A program made the position numbers and the translations under genes. 64,000 nucleotides of DNA from an uncultured Pelagibacteraceae bacterium (GTDB lineage Bacteria; Pseudomonadota; Alphaproteobacteria; Pelagibacterales; Pelagibacteraceae): NCBI GenBank assembly GCA_902614125.1, contig CACMJW010000002.1, positions 101,244 to 165,243 of the forward strand. Direction: 5' to 3'. The notes beneath the pieces are model-generated. The model was not told the origin of the DNA and did not search any database. It worked only from the letters and a program-made list of their open reading frames with translations. Below, piece after piece: positions 33,552-42,398 of the stretch. Positions within the stretch are counted from its first letter, which is position 1, and the number at the start of each line of letters is the position of its first letter.

Positions 33552-35162
33552 TTATGAGTTCAATATCATATCCGCACCTTTTTCGGCAATCATTATAGTG
33601 GGTGCATTAGTGTTTCCAGATGTAATATTAGGCATTATGGATGCATCAATAACTCTAAGTTTTTGTATTCCATGAACTGATAATTTATCATTAACCACCG
33701 CACTATCATCATTTCCCATTTTACAAGTTCCAACTGGGTGAAATATTGTTTGAGTGAAATCACTACCAGCTTTAACTAATTCTTCATCTTCAGTAATATG
33801 TACCCCAGGCCTATATTCTTCAGGTTGATATTTTTTAAAAGTCTCTGTCTCTAGCATTATTTTTCTTACAAGTTTCAAACCTTCGGCAGCAACTATTCTG
33901 TCATCTTCTGTAGAAAGATAATTCATTTTAATTTTTGGATTATCTCTACTATCGTTACTTGATATATTAATTTCCCCTCTACTCGATGGTCTAATATTAG
34001 CAACAGTTGGTGTAATTCCTTCAAAATCATGCATAGGAGTAACTCCGAGAATATCTGTGCTTAGTGGCTGGACGTGAAATTGTAAGTTTGGTGTAGCACG
34101 TGATGGATCACTTTTAGTAAAAGCACACACTTGGCTCGCACCCATTGTAATAGGGCCACTTTGTTTGAAAATATACTGAAGACCCATTAAAAACTTTGAA
34201 TATAAACTCTCAACATCTCTATTTAGTGACTTTATATTTTTTAATTTATAAACTGGTCGAAACATCAAATGATCTTGTAAATTTTTCCCTACACCTTTCA
34301 GTTCATGTACAACTTCTATTCCATGTTTTTTAATTTTTTCACCATCTCCAATTCCTGAAATTTGTAATAAATGTGGTGATCCTATTGCACCAGCTGATAA
34401 AATAGCTTCTTTATTTACTTTAATATGATTCAATTTATCTCCAGTAAAAAAACTCACACTATCTACTGTATTATTAATAAAATTAAGTTTTTGAACATGA
34501 GCATTAACAATTATTTTTAAATTTTTTCTTTTTTTTACTGGATTTAAGTAACCTTTAGCAGCACTACATCTTAATTTAAGACCAAACTTACTGTGGCTTG
34601 TTGTAAATTGAAAAAAACCAACTCCAAAATTATTACCTTTGTTAAAATCTATTGTTTTTGGAATTCCAACTTCCTCAGCAGCATTTTGAAACTCATCGAG
34701 TAATTTTAAATTTATTTTTTTATTCGCTACTGATATTGGTCCGCTATCATTATGGAATTGACTTTTTCCTAGTTCGTTGTTTTCAGATTTTAAAAAATAC
34801 GGCAAAACATCATTCCAACTCCACCCAGTATTTCCAAGTTGGCGCCACACATCATAATCTTCTTTCTGGCCGCGTATCCATAGCAAACCATTGATAGATG
34901 AACTGCCACCCAGGGTTTTTCCTCTTGGATATCTTATTGATCGATTATTCATTGTTTCATCAGGCTCGGTTTTAAAGCACCAATCAACTTTTGGATTATG
35001 CATAGTTTTATAGTAACCAACTGGAATATGAATCCATGGATAGGTGTCTTTTCCACCTGCTTCAAGTAGTAAAACTTTATTTTTTGGATTTGCAGACAAT
35101 CTGTTTGCTAAAACACATCCTGCCGAACCAGCCCCAATAATAATGTAATCAAAGTTATCCAT
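33552..35162 (-). CDS. GMC family FAD oxidoreductase (choline dehydrogenase-like)
   Basis: A 536-residue flavoprotein. I-I-G-A-G-S-A-G-C-V-L-A at residues 8-19 is the FAD loop; R-G-K-T-L-G-G-S-S-S-I-N-G and G-A-I-G-S-P-H-L-L-Q-I-S-G-I-G are the two GMC signatures; H-P-V-G-T-C-K-M-G and the final N-T-N-A-P-T-I-M carry the catalytic His and Asn. GMC enzymes oxidise alcohols, choline or sugars. BetA is the closest named type, but substrate is not fixed and no betB is nearby. First gene of the leftward run, divergent from the TRAP operon across 112 bases, so the two may be co-regulated. Confidence 0.83.
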   Translation of the reverse strand: MDNFDYIIIGAGSAGCVLANRLSANPKNKVLLLEAGGKDTYPWIHIPVGYYKTMHNPKVDWCFKTEPDETMNNRSIRYPRGKTLGGSSSINGLLWIRGQKEDYDVWRQLGNTGWSWNDVLPYFLKSENNELGKSQFHNDSGPISVANKKINLKLLDEFQNAAEEVGIPKTIDFNKGNNFGVGFFQFTTSHSKFGLKLRCSAAKGYLNPVKKRKNLKIIVNAHVQKLNFINNTVDSVSFFTGDKLNHIKVNKEAILSAGAIGSPHLLQISGIGDGEKIKKHGIEVVHELKGVGKNLQDHLMFRPVYKLKNIKSLNRDVESLYSKFLMGLQYIFKQSGPITMGASQVCAFTKSDPSRATPNLQFHVQPLSTDILGVTPMHDFEGITPTVANIRPSSRGEINISSNDSRDNPKIKMNYLSTEDDRIVAAEGLKLVRKIMLETETFKKYQPEEYRPGVHITEDEELVKAGSDFTQTIFHPVGTCKMGNDDSAVVNDKLSVHGIQKLRVIDASIMPNITSGNTNAPTIMIAEKGADMILNS

Positions 35163-35165
35163 AAA

Positions 35166-35197
35166 ATTTTGATAGATATATACATTTTTATCAAAAT
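35166..35197. promoter_or_regulatory. 9-base perfect inverted repeat in GMC/TRAP divergent region
   Basis: ATTTTGATA and TATCAAAAT form perfect arms with a 14-base spacer, four bases ahead of the GMC start codon and about 80 bases before the dctP ATG. The dyad lies where a repressor could control both divergent operons. AT-only flanks mean chance cannot be excluded; each arm does carry a G/C position. Confidence 0.35.
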
Positions 35198-35274
35198 AAA
35201 GTCGATTTGACTTGTATATATTTACAATTTCTGAGAGGATCCATCACTTAAATTTAACAATGAGGGACATTAAA

Positions 35275-36366
35275 ATGAAAAAAATCATATCAATGTTGTT
35301 TGCAGCTACGATGGTGTTTGGATTTATATCAAATGCTAGTGCAAAAACATTAAAATGTCAGACAGTTCTTAACACTAAGGCAGATGAAGTTAAAATGTTA
35401 AAGGACTTTACTGATACAGTAACAACACTAACAAGTGGATCTTTAAAATTTGAGATTTTACCAGCTGGTGCTGTTGTTGGTGTAAAAGAAACTTTAGACG
35501 CAGTAGACAAAGGTCTTATCGACTGTGGATTTGCATGGACACACTACTGGTCAGGAGATCATCCTGCAGCTATGTTGTTTGGATCTCCAGTAGCAGGTGG
35601 TGGAGTTGGTATTGACAATATTGCATTCTTATCATGGTTTCAGTATGGCGGAGGAAAAGAGCTTTATGACAGATTATGGAAAGAAATGGGAAGAGATATT
35701 AAAGGATTTATGATTCAACCAGTTGGGCCTGAGGCTTTAGGTTGGTTTCCAAAACCAATTAAAGATATGGCTGACTTTAGAAAGTATAAGTTCAGAACTC
35801 CTCCAGGAATTCCAGGACAAACATATAAAGACATTGGTATAGCATCTGTAGCAATGGGTGGTGGAGATATTCTACCAGCTTTAGAGGCAGGAACAATTGA
35901 TGCTGCTGAGTGGTGTTGCCCAAAACCAGACTTAACTTTTGGTTTCCAAAAAGTTTTAAAACACTATTACTTACAAGGTTTACACCAAGTTGTTGTAAAT
36001 GCTGACTTTTATATAACTGGAAAAACTTATAATGCTATGTCTGATCATGAGAAGAAGTCACTAGAGGTTGCTGCTAATGCTTCATTAGCCAAATCTTTAA
36101 GTTACAGAATCTATGAAAACGGTAAAGCTTTAAGAGAGTTGACCACAAAGCATGGAGTAATTTTAGAAGATACACCTTCTGATTATTTCACTGAATACAT
36201 GGCAGCTGCATTAGCTTCTTTAAATAAAAATGCTGCAAAAAATGCATTTTTTAAAGAAGTATATGACTCAATGAAAGAGTTTGCAGATATAGCAGTTCCT
36301 TATTGGAGCGGTGCTCAAATGTCTAATGCGAAGCTCGGAATGGCTCACGCAGCAACATTAAAGTAA
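35275..36366 (+). CDS. dctP: TRAP transporter substrate-binding protein
   Basis: A 363-residue periplasmic protein. I start it at ATG 35275 behind a GAGGGA site; its signal peptide (MKKIISMLFAATMVFGFISN, cut near N-A-S-A) then begins properly. The earlier non-ATG frame start at 35212 is rejected. The conserved arginine in Y-K-F-R-T-P-P and E-W-C-C-P-K-P-D resemble the 2-oxoacid-binding TakP/DctP-7 type, where R and E-W contact the carboxylate and a cation. Substrate is likely an organic acid; not certain. A strong hairpin follows the stop. Confidence 0.88.
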   Translation: MKKIISMLFAATMVFGFISNASAKTLKCQTVLNTKADEVKMLKDFTDTVTTLTSGSLKFEILPAGAVVGVKETLDAVDKGLIDCGFAWTHYWSGDHPAAMLFGSPVAGGGVGIDNIAFLSWFQYGGGKELYDRLWKEMGRDIKGFMIQPVGPEALGWFPKPIKDMADFRKYKFRTPPGIPGQTYKDIGIASVAMGGGDILPALEAGTIDAAEWCCPKPDLTFGFQKVLKHYYLQGLHQVVVNADFYITGKTYNAMSDHEKKSLEVAANASLAKSLSYRIYENGKALRELTTKHGVILEDTPSDYFTEYMAAALASLNKNAAKNAFFKEVYDSMKEFADIAVPYWSGAQMSNAKLGMAHAATLK

Positions 36367-36387
36367 TTAAGTAATTAATCTTGATTT

Positions 36388-36419
36388 AATTAGAGCGGAA
36401 TTTAAATTCCGCTCTAATT
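36388..36419 (+). terminator. hairpin and T-run between dctP and dctQ
   Basis: A perfect 32-base palindrome (two 16-base arms, e.g. TTAGAGCGGAATTT and its complement) is followed by a run of T residues at 36418-36423. It has the form of a Rho-independent terminator with a GC-rich core in otherwise AT-rich DNA. It ends 16 bases before the dctQ ATG. It probably acts as a partial terminator or mRNA end, making the binding protein more abundant than the membrane subunits. Confidence 0.75.
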
Positions 36420-36434
36420 TTTTAACAACATTTT

Positions 36435-37049
36435 ATGTCAGAAGATCCAAGTAAACTCGATATTTCAGATGAAATGATAGCCGAAAGGCGAGGTGGATCA
36501 GCAAAAATGCCTGAAGACATGCCATCGTGGATGGCAAAATCAATAATCAATATTGATAAATTTAGTAAATGGATTGGAAACATTGTTTGCTGGATATTGA
36601 TGCCATTAATTTTTGCGATGACATACGAAGTTCTTGCAAGAAAATTATTTTTAGCCCCAACTATATGGGCATATGACATTAGCAGATTTTTATATGGTGC
36701 ATTATTTATGTTAGGAGCAGGATATGCCCTTTCTAGAGGAGTTCATATAAGAGCTGACTTTTTATATAGAAATTTTAAAACAAAGACACAGGGTTTAATA
36801 GATTTTTGGTTGTATCTATTATTTTACTTTCCAGGGTTATTTGTATTTCTCTACATGACAATAGGATTTGTAGAAGAGTCTATCAGAAGGGGAGAGCGTG
36901 GCATGGATACGACTTGGATGCCATATATGTGGCCAATTAAAACATGCCTCTTAATTGGAATTATATTTTTATTGATCCAAGGATTATCAGAATTATTTAA
37001 AAGCTATTGGGCAGCAAAAAAAGGTGTTTGGCCTGGAGAAGATAAATGA
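36435..37049 (+). CDS. dctQ: TRAP transporter small permease
   Basis: A 204-residue protein with four membrane helices (about 45-70, 80-100, 120-145, 160-185) preceded by a ~35-residue hydrophilic stretch. E-V-L-A-R-K in helix 1 and the region Y-A-L-S-R-G-V-H-I-R-A-D are DctQ landmarks. It pairs with DctM in the inner membrane. Its stop overlaps the dctM start by four bases (ATGA). Confidence 0.87.
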   Translation: MSEDPSKLDISDEMIAERRGGSAKMPEDMPSWMAKSIINIDKFSKWIGNIVCWILMPLIFAMTYEVLARKLFLAPTIWAYDISRFLYGALFMLGAGYALSRGVHIRADFLYRNFKTKTQGLIDFWLYLLFYFPGLFVFLYMTIGFVEESIRRGERGMDTTWMPYMWPIKTCLLIGIIFLLIQGLSELFKSYWAAKKGVWPGEDK

Positions 37050-38380
37050 TTGCTGAATTTATAGATCCAGCAATATTAGGTTTTATCCTTGTGGGTGTAA
37101 TGCTTTTTGCAATTTTTGTTGGTTTTCCTATTTCATTTACTTTAATTTTTTTAGGTTTCGTTTTTGGTTACTTAGGATTTGGTAAATTAGTTTTTTATCT
37201 AATGACATTGCAATTTTCTATGGTCATGACCGAACAAACACTTGCCGCCGTTCCGTTATTTGTCTTTATGGGAATAATGATGGAGCAAGCTGGATTAATG
37301 GAAAGATTATTCTCAGCATTTCAAATGATGTTAGCAAGGGTTAAAGGATCTTTGTATTATGCAGTTTTATTTGTTTCAGTCATATTTGCAGCAGCAACAG
37401 GTATAGTGGGAGCATCAGTCACAATTCTTGGAATTATGGCCGCAAAATCAATGAATAGATCTAATTATGATGTGAGACTTGCAGCAGGAACAATAACTGC
37501 AGGTGGAACATTAGGTATATTAATTCCACCAAGTATAATGCTAGTGGTTATGGGTCCAATTATGGAGATACCGGTAATTGATCTTTTTGCTGCAGCAATC
37601 CTTCCTGGAATCTTACTTGCAAGTTTATATGCAGGATACACGACAATAAGATGTTTGATAAATCCAAAACTTGGACCAATTTTACCTGAGGATATGAGAG
37701 CTGCTAGCATGAAAGAAGTTTGGATTGAGTTTTTACTCGGATTAGTTCCACCTGCTGCGCTAGTTTTTGCAGCTTTAGGAAGTATTTTATTTGGATTTGC
37801 GACGCCAACTGAAGCAGCCGGCTGTGGTGCGATGGGTGCATTACTTTTATCTTTAGCTTATAAAAAATTGACACTTCCAAAACTACAAGAAGCATTAGTA
37901 AAAACTTTAGAGATCACTGCTTTAATTATGGTGCTTGTTGCTGCATCAAATTTTTTTGGAGCTGTATTTGCTAGATTAGGAACACCTACATTACTTACTG
38001 AATTCTTGCTAGGTTTAGAAATGAATAAATATTTGATTCTAGGAATGATCATGGTGATGATTTTTTTACTAGGTTGGCCGTTAGAATGGGTACCAATTGT
38101 AATGATTATTATTCCAATTATTTTACCTTTAGTTGAAGCATTAGGTTTTAATTTAACTTGGTTTGCAATCTTAGTAGCTGTAAATTTACAAACAGCTTGG
38201 CTATCTCCACCTGTTGCTCTTTCAGCATACTTTTTGAAAGGAGTTGTTCCTGAATGGGATTTAAAAGATATTTATTATGGAATGATGCAATTTATGGTTC
38301 TACAAATAATTGGGTTAATATTGATTATAGTGTTTCCCAAAATTGCTCTATGGCTACCAACACTGTTATATGGACAGTAA
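37046..38380 (+). CDS. dctM: TRAP transporter large permease
   Basis: A 444-residue transport subunit with about 12 helices. A-A-T-G-I-V-G-A-S-V-T-I-L-G and G-G-T-L-G-I-L-I-P-P-S are the cation/substrate-site loops of the DctM family, and T-P-T-E-A-A-G-C-G-A is the matching loop in the second half. It couples uptake to the sodium gradient. With 35275-37049 it forms a complete TRAP system. Confidence 0.92.
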   Translation: MIAEFIDPAILGFILVGVMLFAIFVGFPISFTLIFLGFVFGYLGFGKLVFYLMTLQFSMVMTEQTLAAVPLFVFMGIMMEQAGLMERLFSAFQMMLARVKGSLYYAVLFVSVIFAAATGIVGASVTILGIMAAKSMNRSNYDVRLAAGTITAGGTLGILIPPSIMLVVMGPIMEIPVIDLFAAAILPGILLASLYAGYTTIRCLINPKLGPILPEDMRAASMKEVWIEFLLGLVPPAALVFAALGSILFGFATPTEAAGCGAMGALLLSLAYKKLTLPKLQEALVKTLEITALIMVLVAASNFFGAVFARLGTPTLLTEFLLGLEMNKYLILGMIMVMIFLLGWPLEWVPIVMIIIPIILPLVEALGFNLTWFAILVAVNLQTAWLSPPVALSAYFLKGVVPEWDLKDIYYGMMQFMVLQIIGLILIIVFPKIALWLPTLLYGQ

Positions 38381-38404
38381 TTTATATTGGTTTAATATAT
38401 CGTT

Positions 38405-39859
38405 GTGATTCCAGTAAAAGACAAATATCAACTTAGAAATTGGGAACTTGTATCAATAAATCCGAACAATAGAGATTGGAGTAGGTTTGATTATTTTAAT
38501 TTTTGGGCTGTCTCCATTCAAAGTATAATAGGTTTTTCGCTAATTGCATCTTTGTATTTATTATATGATTTAAACAGTTTAGTTGTTTTGAGTGGTACAT
38601 TGTTTGCAGGTTTAATTGTATTTTTTCTAACGAGTCTAGTAGGAAATATCTCACAAAATAGTGGCTTACCATTTCCTGTAATTTTAAGACTCTCAATGGG
38701 ATTTAATTGCGCAAGATATCTTGGATTGATTAGAGCATTTATTGGAATATTTATGTTTGGAGTCCAAACATTTTTTATTTCAAAATCTTTAGGATATATT
38801 TTTAGAATCATTTTATTCAAAATAGATAGCCAACTTATCAATCACGAATTTTTCTTAATCTTTTTCTTTGGTTTAAATCCAGTTGATTGGTTTTCTTTAA
38901 TTACTTGTTTGATTATTCAATTTATTCTTTTTACTCGAGGTGCTGGTTTCAATAAAAACTTTATAAAGTTTTCTTCTATATTTATTTATTTTGGATTAAT
39001 AACGTTTTTATTAATTATTATTTCTGAAAATTATGTGGCATTAATTAGCTCTTTATCTCTAAGCACAAGCACCGAAAATTTCATTTCCAGAAATAATATT
39101 TTTCCTTTTATTTCAGTTGTTGGAACAATGTTTGCATATTTTTCAATTTTAGTAGTAAATTTTGGTGATTTTGCTCGTTTTGCAAAAAATAGCAGTGAGA
39201 TGAGGATAGGCAATTTTACATTGTTACTAAATTTGGTTTTATTTTCTGTAATAGCCTTATTAATTTGTTTGGGATCAGACATTATTCTATCACAAAAATC
39301 TATTACAGTTGACAGGTTATTAACAAATCCAAATGATATTATAGGAAAAATAAATGATAATTATCTTACAATAACCTCATTAATATTTATTCTTATTTCT
39401 TCAGCTTCCACAAACCTAATTGCTAACTATATTCCTTCACAAAATACTCTAATTAACTTTTTACCTAACTCTCTAAATTCTAAAAGTGTTGGATTTATAA
39501 TTATAATTTTTGCATTAATTGTATCTACTTTTTGGCTTTCAATATTTAGTCAACAGTTATCCTTAAGTATATTTGATACATTGGCATCTTTTTTGGGACC
39601 TATTTTTGGTGTGATAATTGCAGATTACTATTTTATAAAAAAAAAGAAAATTAATCATAAAGAGTTATTTTATCCAGAAGAGACAACAGAATATATTTAT
39701 AACGGAGGCTGGAATATCAAAGCACTTTATTCTGTGATTATCGGTTTTATATTTTCTGCATCTACTATTTGGAATGTAAATTTATTGCACCTACAAACTT
39801 TTGGATGGCTAATAGGTGCAATTGTATCTTACATTTTATATTTGCTTCTTAAGAAATAA
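38405..39859 (+). CDS. NCS1 family permease
   Basis: A 484-residue protein with about 12 helices, starting at GTG 38405. R-N-W-E-L-V-S-I-N-P, then D-Y-F-N-F-W and later P-F-P-V-I-L-R-L-S-M-G are nucleobase-cation-symporter-1 features (purines, cytosine, thiamine, hydantoins, allantoin). The G-A-x-F-N line is not fully kept, so substrate is not called. It follows dctM by 24 bases on the same strand and overlaps the next SDR by one base, so it appears to belong to the TRAP operon. Confidence 0.75.
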   Translation: MIPVKDKYQLRNWELVSINPNNRDWSRFDYFNFWAVSIQSIIGFSLIASLYLLYDLNSLVVLSGTLFAGLIVFFLTSLVGNISQNSGLPFPVILRLSMGFNCARYLGLIRAFIGIFMFGVQTFFISKSLGYIFRIILFKIDSQLINHEFFLIFFFGLNPVDWFSLITCLIIQFILFTRGAGFNKNFIKFSSIFIYFGLITFLLIIISENYVALISSLSLSTSTENFISRNNIFPFISVVGTMFAYFSILVVNFGDFARFAKNSSEMRIGNFTLLLNLVLFSVIALLICLGSDIILSQKSITVDRLLTNPNDIIGKINDNYLTITSLIFILISSASTNLIANYIPSQNTLINFLPNSLNSKSVGFIIIIFALIVSTFWLSIFSQQLSLSIFDTLASFLGPIFGVIIADYYFIKKKKINHKELFYPEETTEYIYNGGWNIKALYSVIIGFIFSASTIWNVNLLHLQTFGWLIGAIVSYILYLLLKK

Positions 39860-40605
39860 TGCACAATTTTGATCTTAAAAATAAAAGTGCTATTGTTACG
39901 GGTGGAGCACAAGGATTTGGCTTGGATATTGCAAAAAGATTTATTAAATCCGGTTCCAAAGTAAGTATATGGGATATAGATGAGACTGAATTAAAAAAGG
40001 CTTCAAATAATATCAATAGTAAAAATTTAAGGTTTGATGTTGTCGATGTCTCAAATTTTACCCAGGTAAAAAATGCAGTAGAGAAAATTGCAGAAAATAA
40101 TAATGTTGACATTTTAGTTAATAGTGCTGGAATTACTGGTCCCACTGCAGAGTTATGGAATTACACAATTGAAGATTGGTTGAAAATAATTGAAATTAAT
40201 TTACATGGAACTTTCTATTGTTGCAAAGCAGTTATTCCTCACATGATTAAAAATAACTATGGTAGAATAGTAAATATTGCGTCAGTTTCTGGAAAGGATG
40301 GTAATGCAAATGCAAGTGCTTATAGTTCATCAAAAGCTGGAGTAATAGGATTAACAAAATCTCTAGGAAAAGAGTTGGCGTTGAATAACATTGCTGTAAA
40401 TGCTGTTACACCTGCAGGTGCAAATACGAGAATTTTAGACCAAATGTCTAATGAACATGTTCAAAGAATGCTTTCAAAAGTACCAAAAGGAAGATTTTTG
40501 GAAGTGCATGAATTAACCTCAATGGTTTGCTGGTTATCTTCAGAGGAGAATTCTTTTTCTACAGCTGCTGTATTTGATATTAGTGGTGGAAGGTCTACTT
40601 ATTAG
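39859..40605 (+). CDS. SDR family oxidoreductase (3-oxoacyl reductase-like)
   Basis: A 248-residue classical SDR. T-G-G-A-Q-G-F-G is the cofactor loop, N-S-A-G-I-T the central motif, Y-S-S-S-K-A-G the catalytic Tyr/Lys, and D-I-S-G-G the end. W-D-I-D-E after strand 2 has the acidic residue that favours NAD+. Substrate unknown; likely an imported alcohol or sugar acid given its place after a TRAP transporter and an NCS1 permease. One-base overlap with NCS1. Confidence 0.83.
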   Translation: MHNFDLKNKSAIVTGGAQGFGLDIAKRFIKSGSKVSIWDIDETELKKASNNINSKNLRFDVVDVSNFTQVKNAVEKIAENNNVDILVNSAGITGPTAELWNYTIEDWLKIIEINLHGTFYCCKAVIPHMIKNNYGRIVNIASVSGKDGNANASAYSSSKAGVIGLTKSLGKELALNNIAVNAVTPAGANTRILDQMSNEHVQRMLSKVPKGRFLEVHELTSMVCWLSSEENSFSTAAVFDISGGRSTY

Positions 40606-40726
40606 GCTTAGATATAGGTATTATAACATCATCCAATTTAGCCATTTTCAAATCTTTTGAAATGACAGGTGATAATATTATTATTGACCAATAAATTAAT
40701 AGACTAAAAATTGTAAAAGTTTTCAC
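40595..40726 (-). CDS. possible small exported or membrane peptide
   Basis: A 43-residue frame from GTG 40726: M-K-T-F-T-I-F-S-L-L-I-Y-W-S-I-I-I-L-S-P, then a polar tail ending I-S-K-P-N-K. The start resembles a signal peptide or membrane anchor. It overlaps the SDR end by 11 bases. There is no ATG and no clear ribosome site, so this is tentative. The remainder of 40727-40834 shows no other feature. Confidence 0.3.
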   Translation of the reverse strand: MKTFTIFSLLIYWSIIILSPVISKDLKMAKLDDVIIPISKPNK

Positions 40727-40834
40727 AAACTAGATTTACTAATAAATTTTGAATAATGCATGTTCAAATATTGACAATTTTTTGACTTTTTAAAAAAATA
40801 TTGAAATCAAAAATTTCTAGTTTATAGCAATGAG

Positions 40835-41488
40835 GTGTCTAAAATTTTTTTTAAATTTTTATTAATTTTATTTTTTTCAATAAATATTTCTAATGCTGAA
40901 AATGTATACGTGTTCGATTTTACAGATAAAGAATTTAAATCCTTAGATGTAAGAAAAGTTAGAGGAGCTGATAATAAGACTGAATATTCTCTTGGATCAA
41001 ATGAAAATGGCAACTACCTTAAGGCGGTTGCTGATAATGCGGCTTCAGGACTTGGAAAAAAGTTAACCATCGATCTTAATTCCACACCTTTCATTAACTT
41101 TACATGGAAAATTGAGAAAGATTTAAAAGGAATAAATGAGAAAAGTAAAAAAGGACACGATTTTGCAGCAAGAGTATTTGTTATAAAAAAAACTGGTGCT
41201 ACAGCTTTATCAAATAGAGCAATAAACTATGTTTTTTCAAGTAATGAAAATATAGGAGATAATTGGCCTAGTCCTTATACAAAAAAATCTATTGATAATG
41301 TTTTATCAACAACTAATGAAAATTTTAATGAATGGGTCACTGTAAAAGCCAATGTTAAAGAGGATTTTAAAAAATTTCATGATTTAGACGTGAATGAATT
41401 AGATGGAGTTGCAATTATGGCTGATACAGATAATTCAAAAAGTAAATCAATAAGCTATTACCAAAATATATATTTTTCTGCAGATTAA
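40835..41488 (+). CDS. exported DUF3047 family protein
   Basis: A 217-residue protein starting at GTG 40835 with a signal peptide (MSKIFFKFLLILFFSINISN, cleaved near N-A-E). F-T-W-K-I-E, K-K-G-H-D-F-A-A-R-V-F-V and A-I-M-A-D-T-D-N-S match the DUF3047 pattern of W-x-V, D-D-x-x-x-R-x-Y-V and M-x-D-T-D-N. The likely beta-sandwich resembles carbohydrate-binding folds. Function unknown. It stands alone between the TRAP operon and the Anbu gene. Confidence 0.75.
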   Translation: MSKIFFKFLLILFFSINISNAENVYVFDFTDKEFKSLDVRKVRGADNKTEYSLGSNENGNYLKAVADNAASGLGKKLTIDLNSTPFINFTWKIEKDLKGINEKSKKGHDFAARVFVIKKTGATALSNRAINYVFSSNENIGDNWPSPYTKKSIDNVLSTTNENFNEWVTVKANVKEDFKKFHDLDVNELDGVAIMADTDNSKSKSISYYQNIYFSAD

Positions 41489-41564
41489 ATTAAAAAATTC
41501 AATTTATCACTAGTAATAACTAATTAATAAAAAACAATGTATAGTTTTTTGGTGCTTGTAATAT

Positions 41565-42290
41565 TTATTTTTCCCATTCAAATCTTGGAAATGAGTCGAA
41601 TACTTTAAAAATACCCTCGGACCATTGATTACAAACTTTAGAATAAGTATCATCTGATATATTTAGACATTCAAGAGAAGCAAGTTTATTTTGATCCTTT
41701 TTAAGTATTGCAAAATCTATTGGTGGTCCAACTGTTAAATCACTTTTTAATGTCGAGTCCATTGAAATCAAAGCACATCTAGCAGCATCACCAATTGAAA
41801 CGTTGGGTTTGATTACTCTATCAAGAATTGGTTTTCCGTATTTTACCTCTCCGATAACAAGATAAGGTTTGCTATCAGCTGGTCTAATATAATTGCCTTG
41901 AGGATAAACTAAATAGAGTTCATGTTTTTGACCTTGAATTTGACCACCTACAACAAATGTAGAACCTAACAACACATTGTCAGTATTTATCCCTTGTGGC
42001 GATGAATGTTCAATATTTAAGGATCCGATGTAAGATGCTATTTGGTCAAAATCTTTACAAGTGTTAAGATTTATTATTCCATTAGAATTGTTTAAATCTT
42101 TCTCTAAAGATTTGTAAACAGCTTGTGAAGTACCTAAATTTCCTGATGTTACAATTACTATTGTTCTATCCCCAACATCGTGAGTCATCATTTTTGAGTA
42201 AATATTTACATTATCCAAGCCAGCATTTGTTCTTGAATCTGATGCAAAGACTAATCCATCATCAGTTTTAATTCCTATACAATATGTCAT
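41565..42290 (-). CDS. Anbu proteasome-like peptidase
   Basis: A 241-residue Ntn-hydrolase-fold protein of the COG3484/Anbu group. After the initiator Met, T1 is the nucleophile candidate, with D17 (in F-A-S-D-S-R-T-N-A-G) and K32 near the proteasome Asp17/Lys33 positions. Anbu assembles into rings or helical lock-washers and is tied to an ATP-grasp ligase, an alpha-E protein and a transglutaminase-like protein in many genomes; its substrate is not established. Here it diverges from a COG2308 ATP-grasp gene with 108 bases between start codons. Confidence 0.85.
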   Translation of the reverse strand: MTYCIGIKTDDGLVFASDSRTNAGLDNVNIYSKMMTHDVGDRTIVIVTSGNLGTSQAVYKSLEKDLNNSNGIINLNTCKDFDQIASYIGSLNIEHSSPQGINTDNVLLGSTFVVGGQIQGQKHELYLVYPQGNYIRPADSKPYLVIGEVKYGKPILDRVIKPNVSIGDAARCALISMDSTLKSDLTVGPPIDFAILKKDQNKLASLECLNISDDTYSKVCNQWSEGIFKVFDSFPRFEWEK

Positions 42291-42398
42291 AAGATTAATT
42301 AATAACGTTTATTTATCTGTCATATATTTGAAATCGAACATATCTGTTATAACTATTACGCATTTGAAAGTTTATCTTAATTATTAAAGAATTGTCAA

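Noticed and set aside
36422..40145. Several leftward frames opposite the TRAP, NCS1 and SDR genes
   Set aside because: They lie wholly within strongly matched genes on the other strand and show no family pattern of their own.
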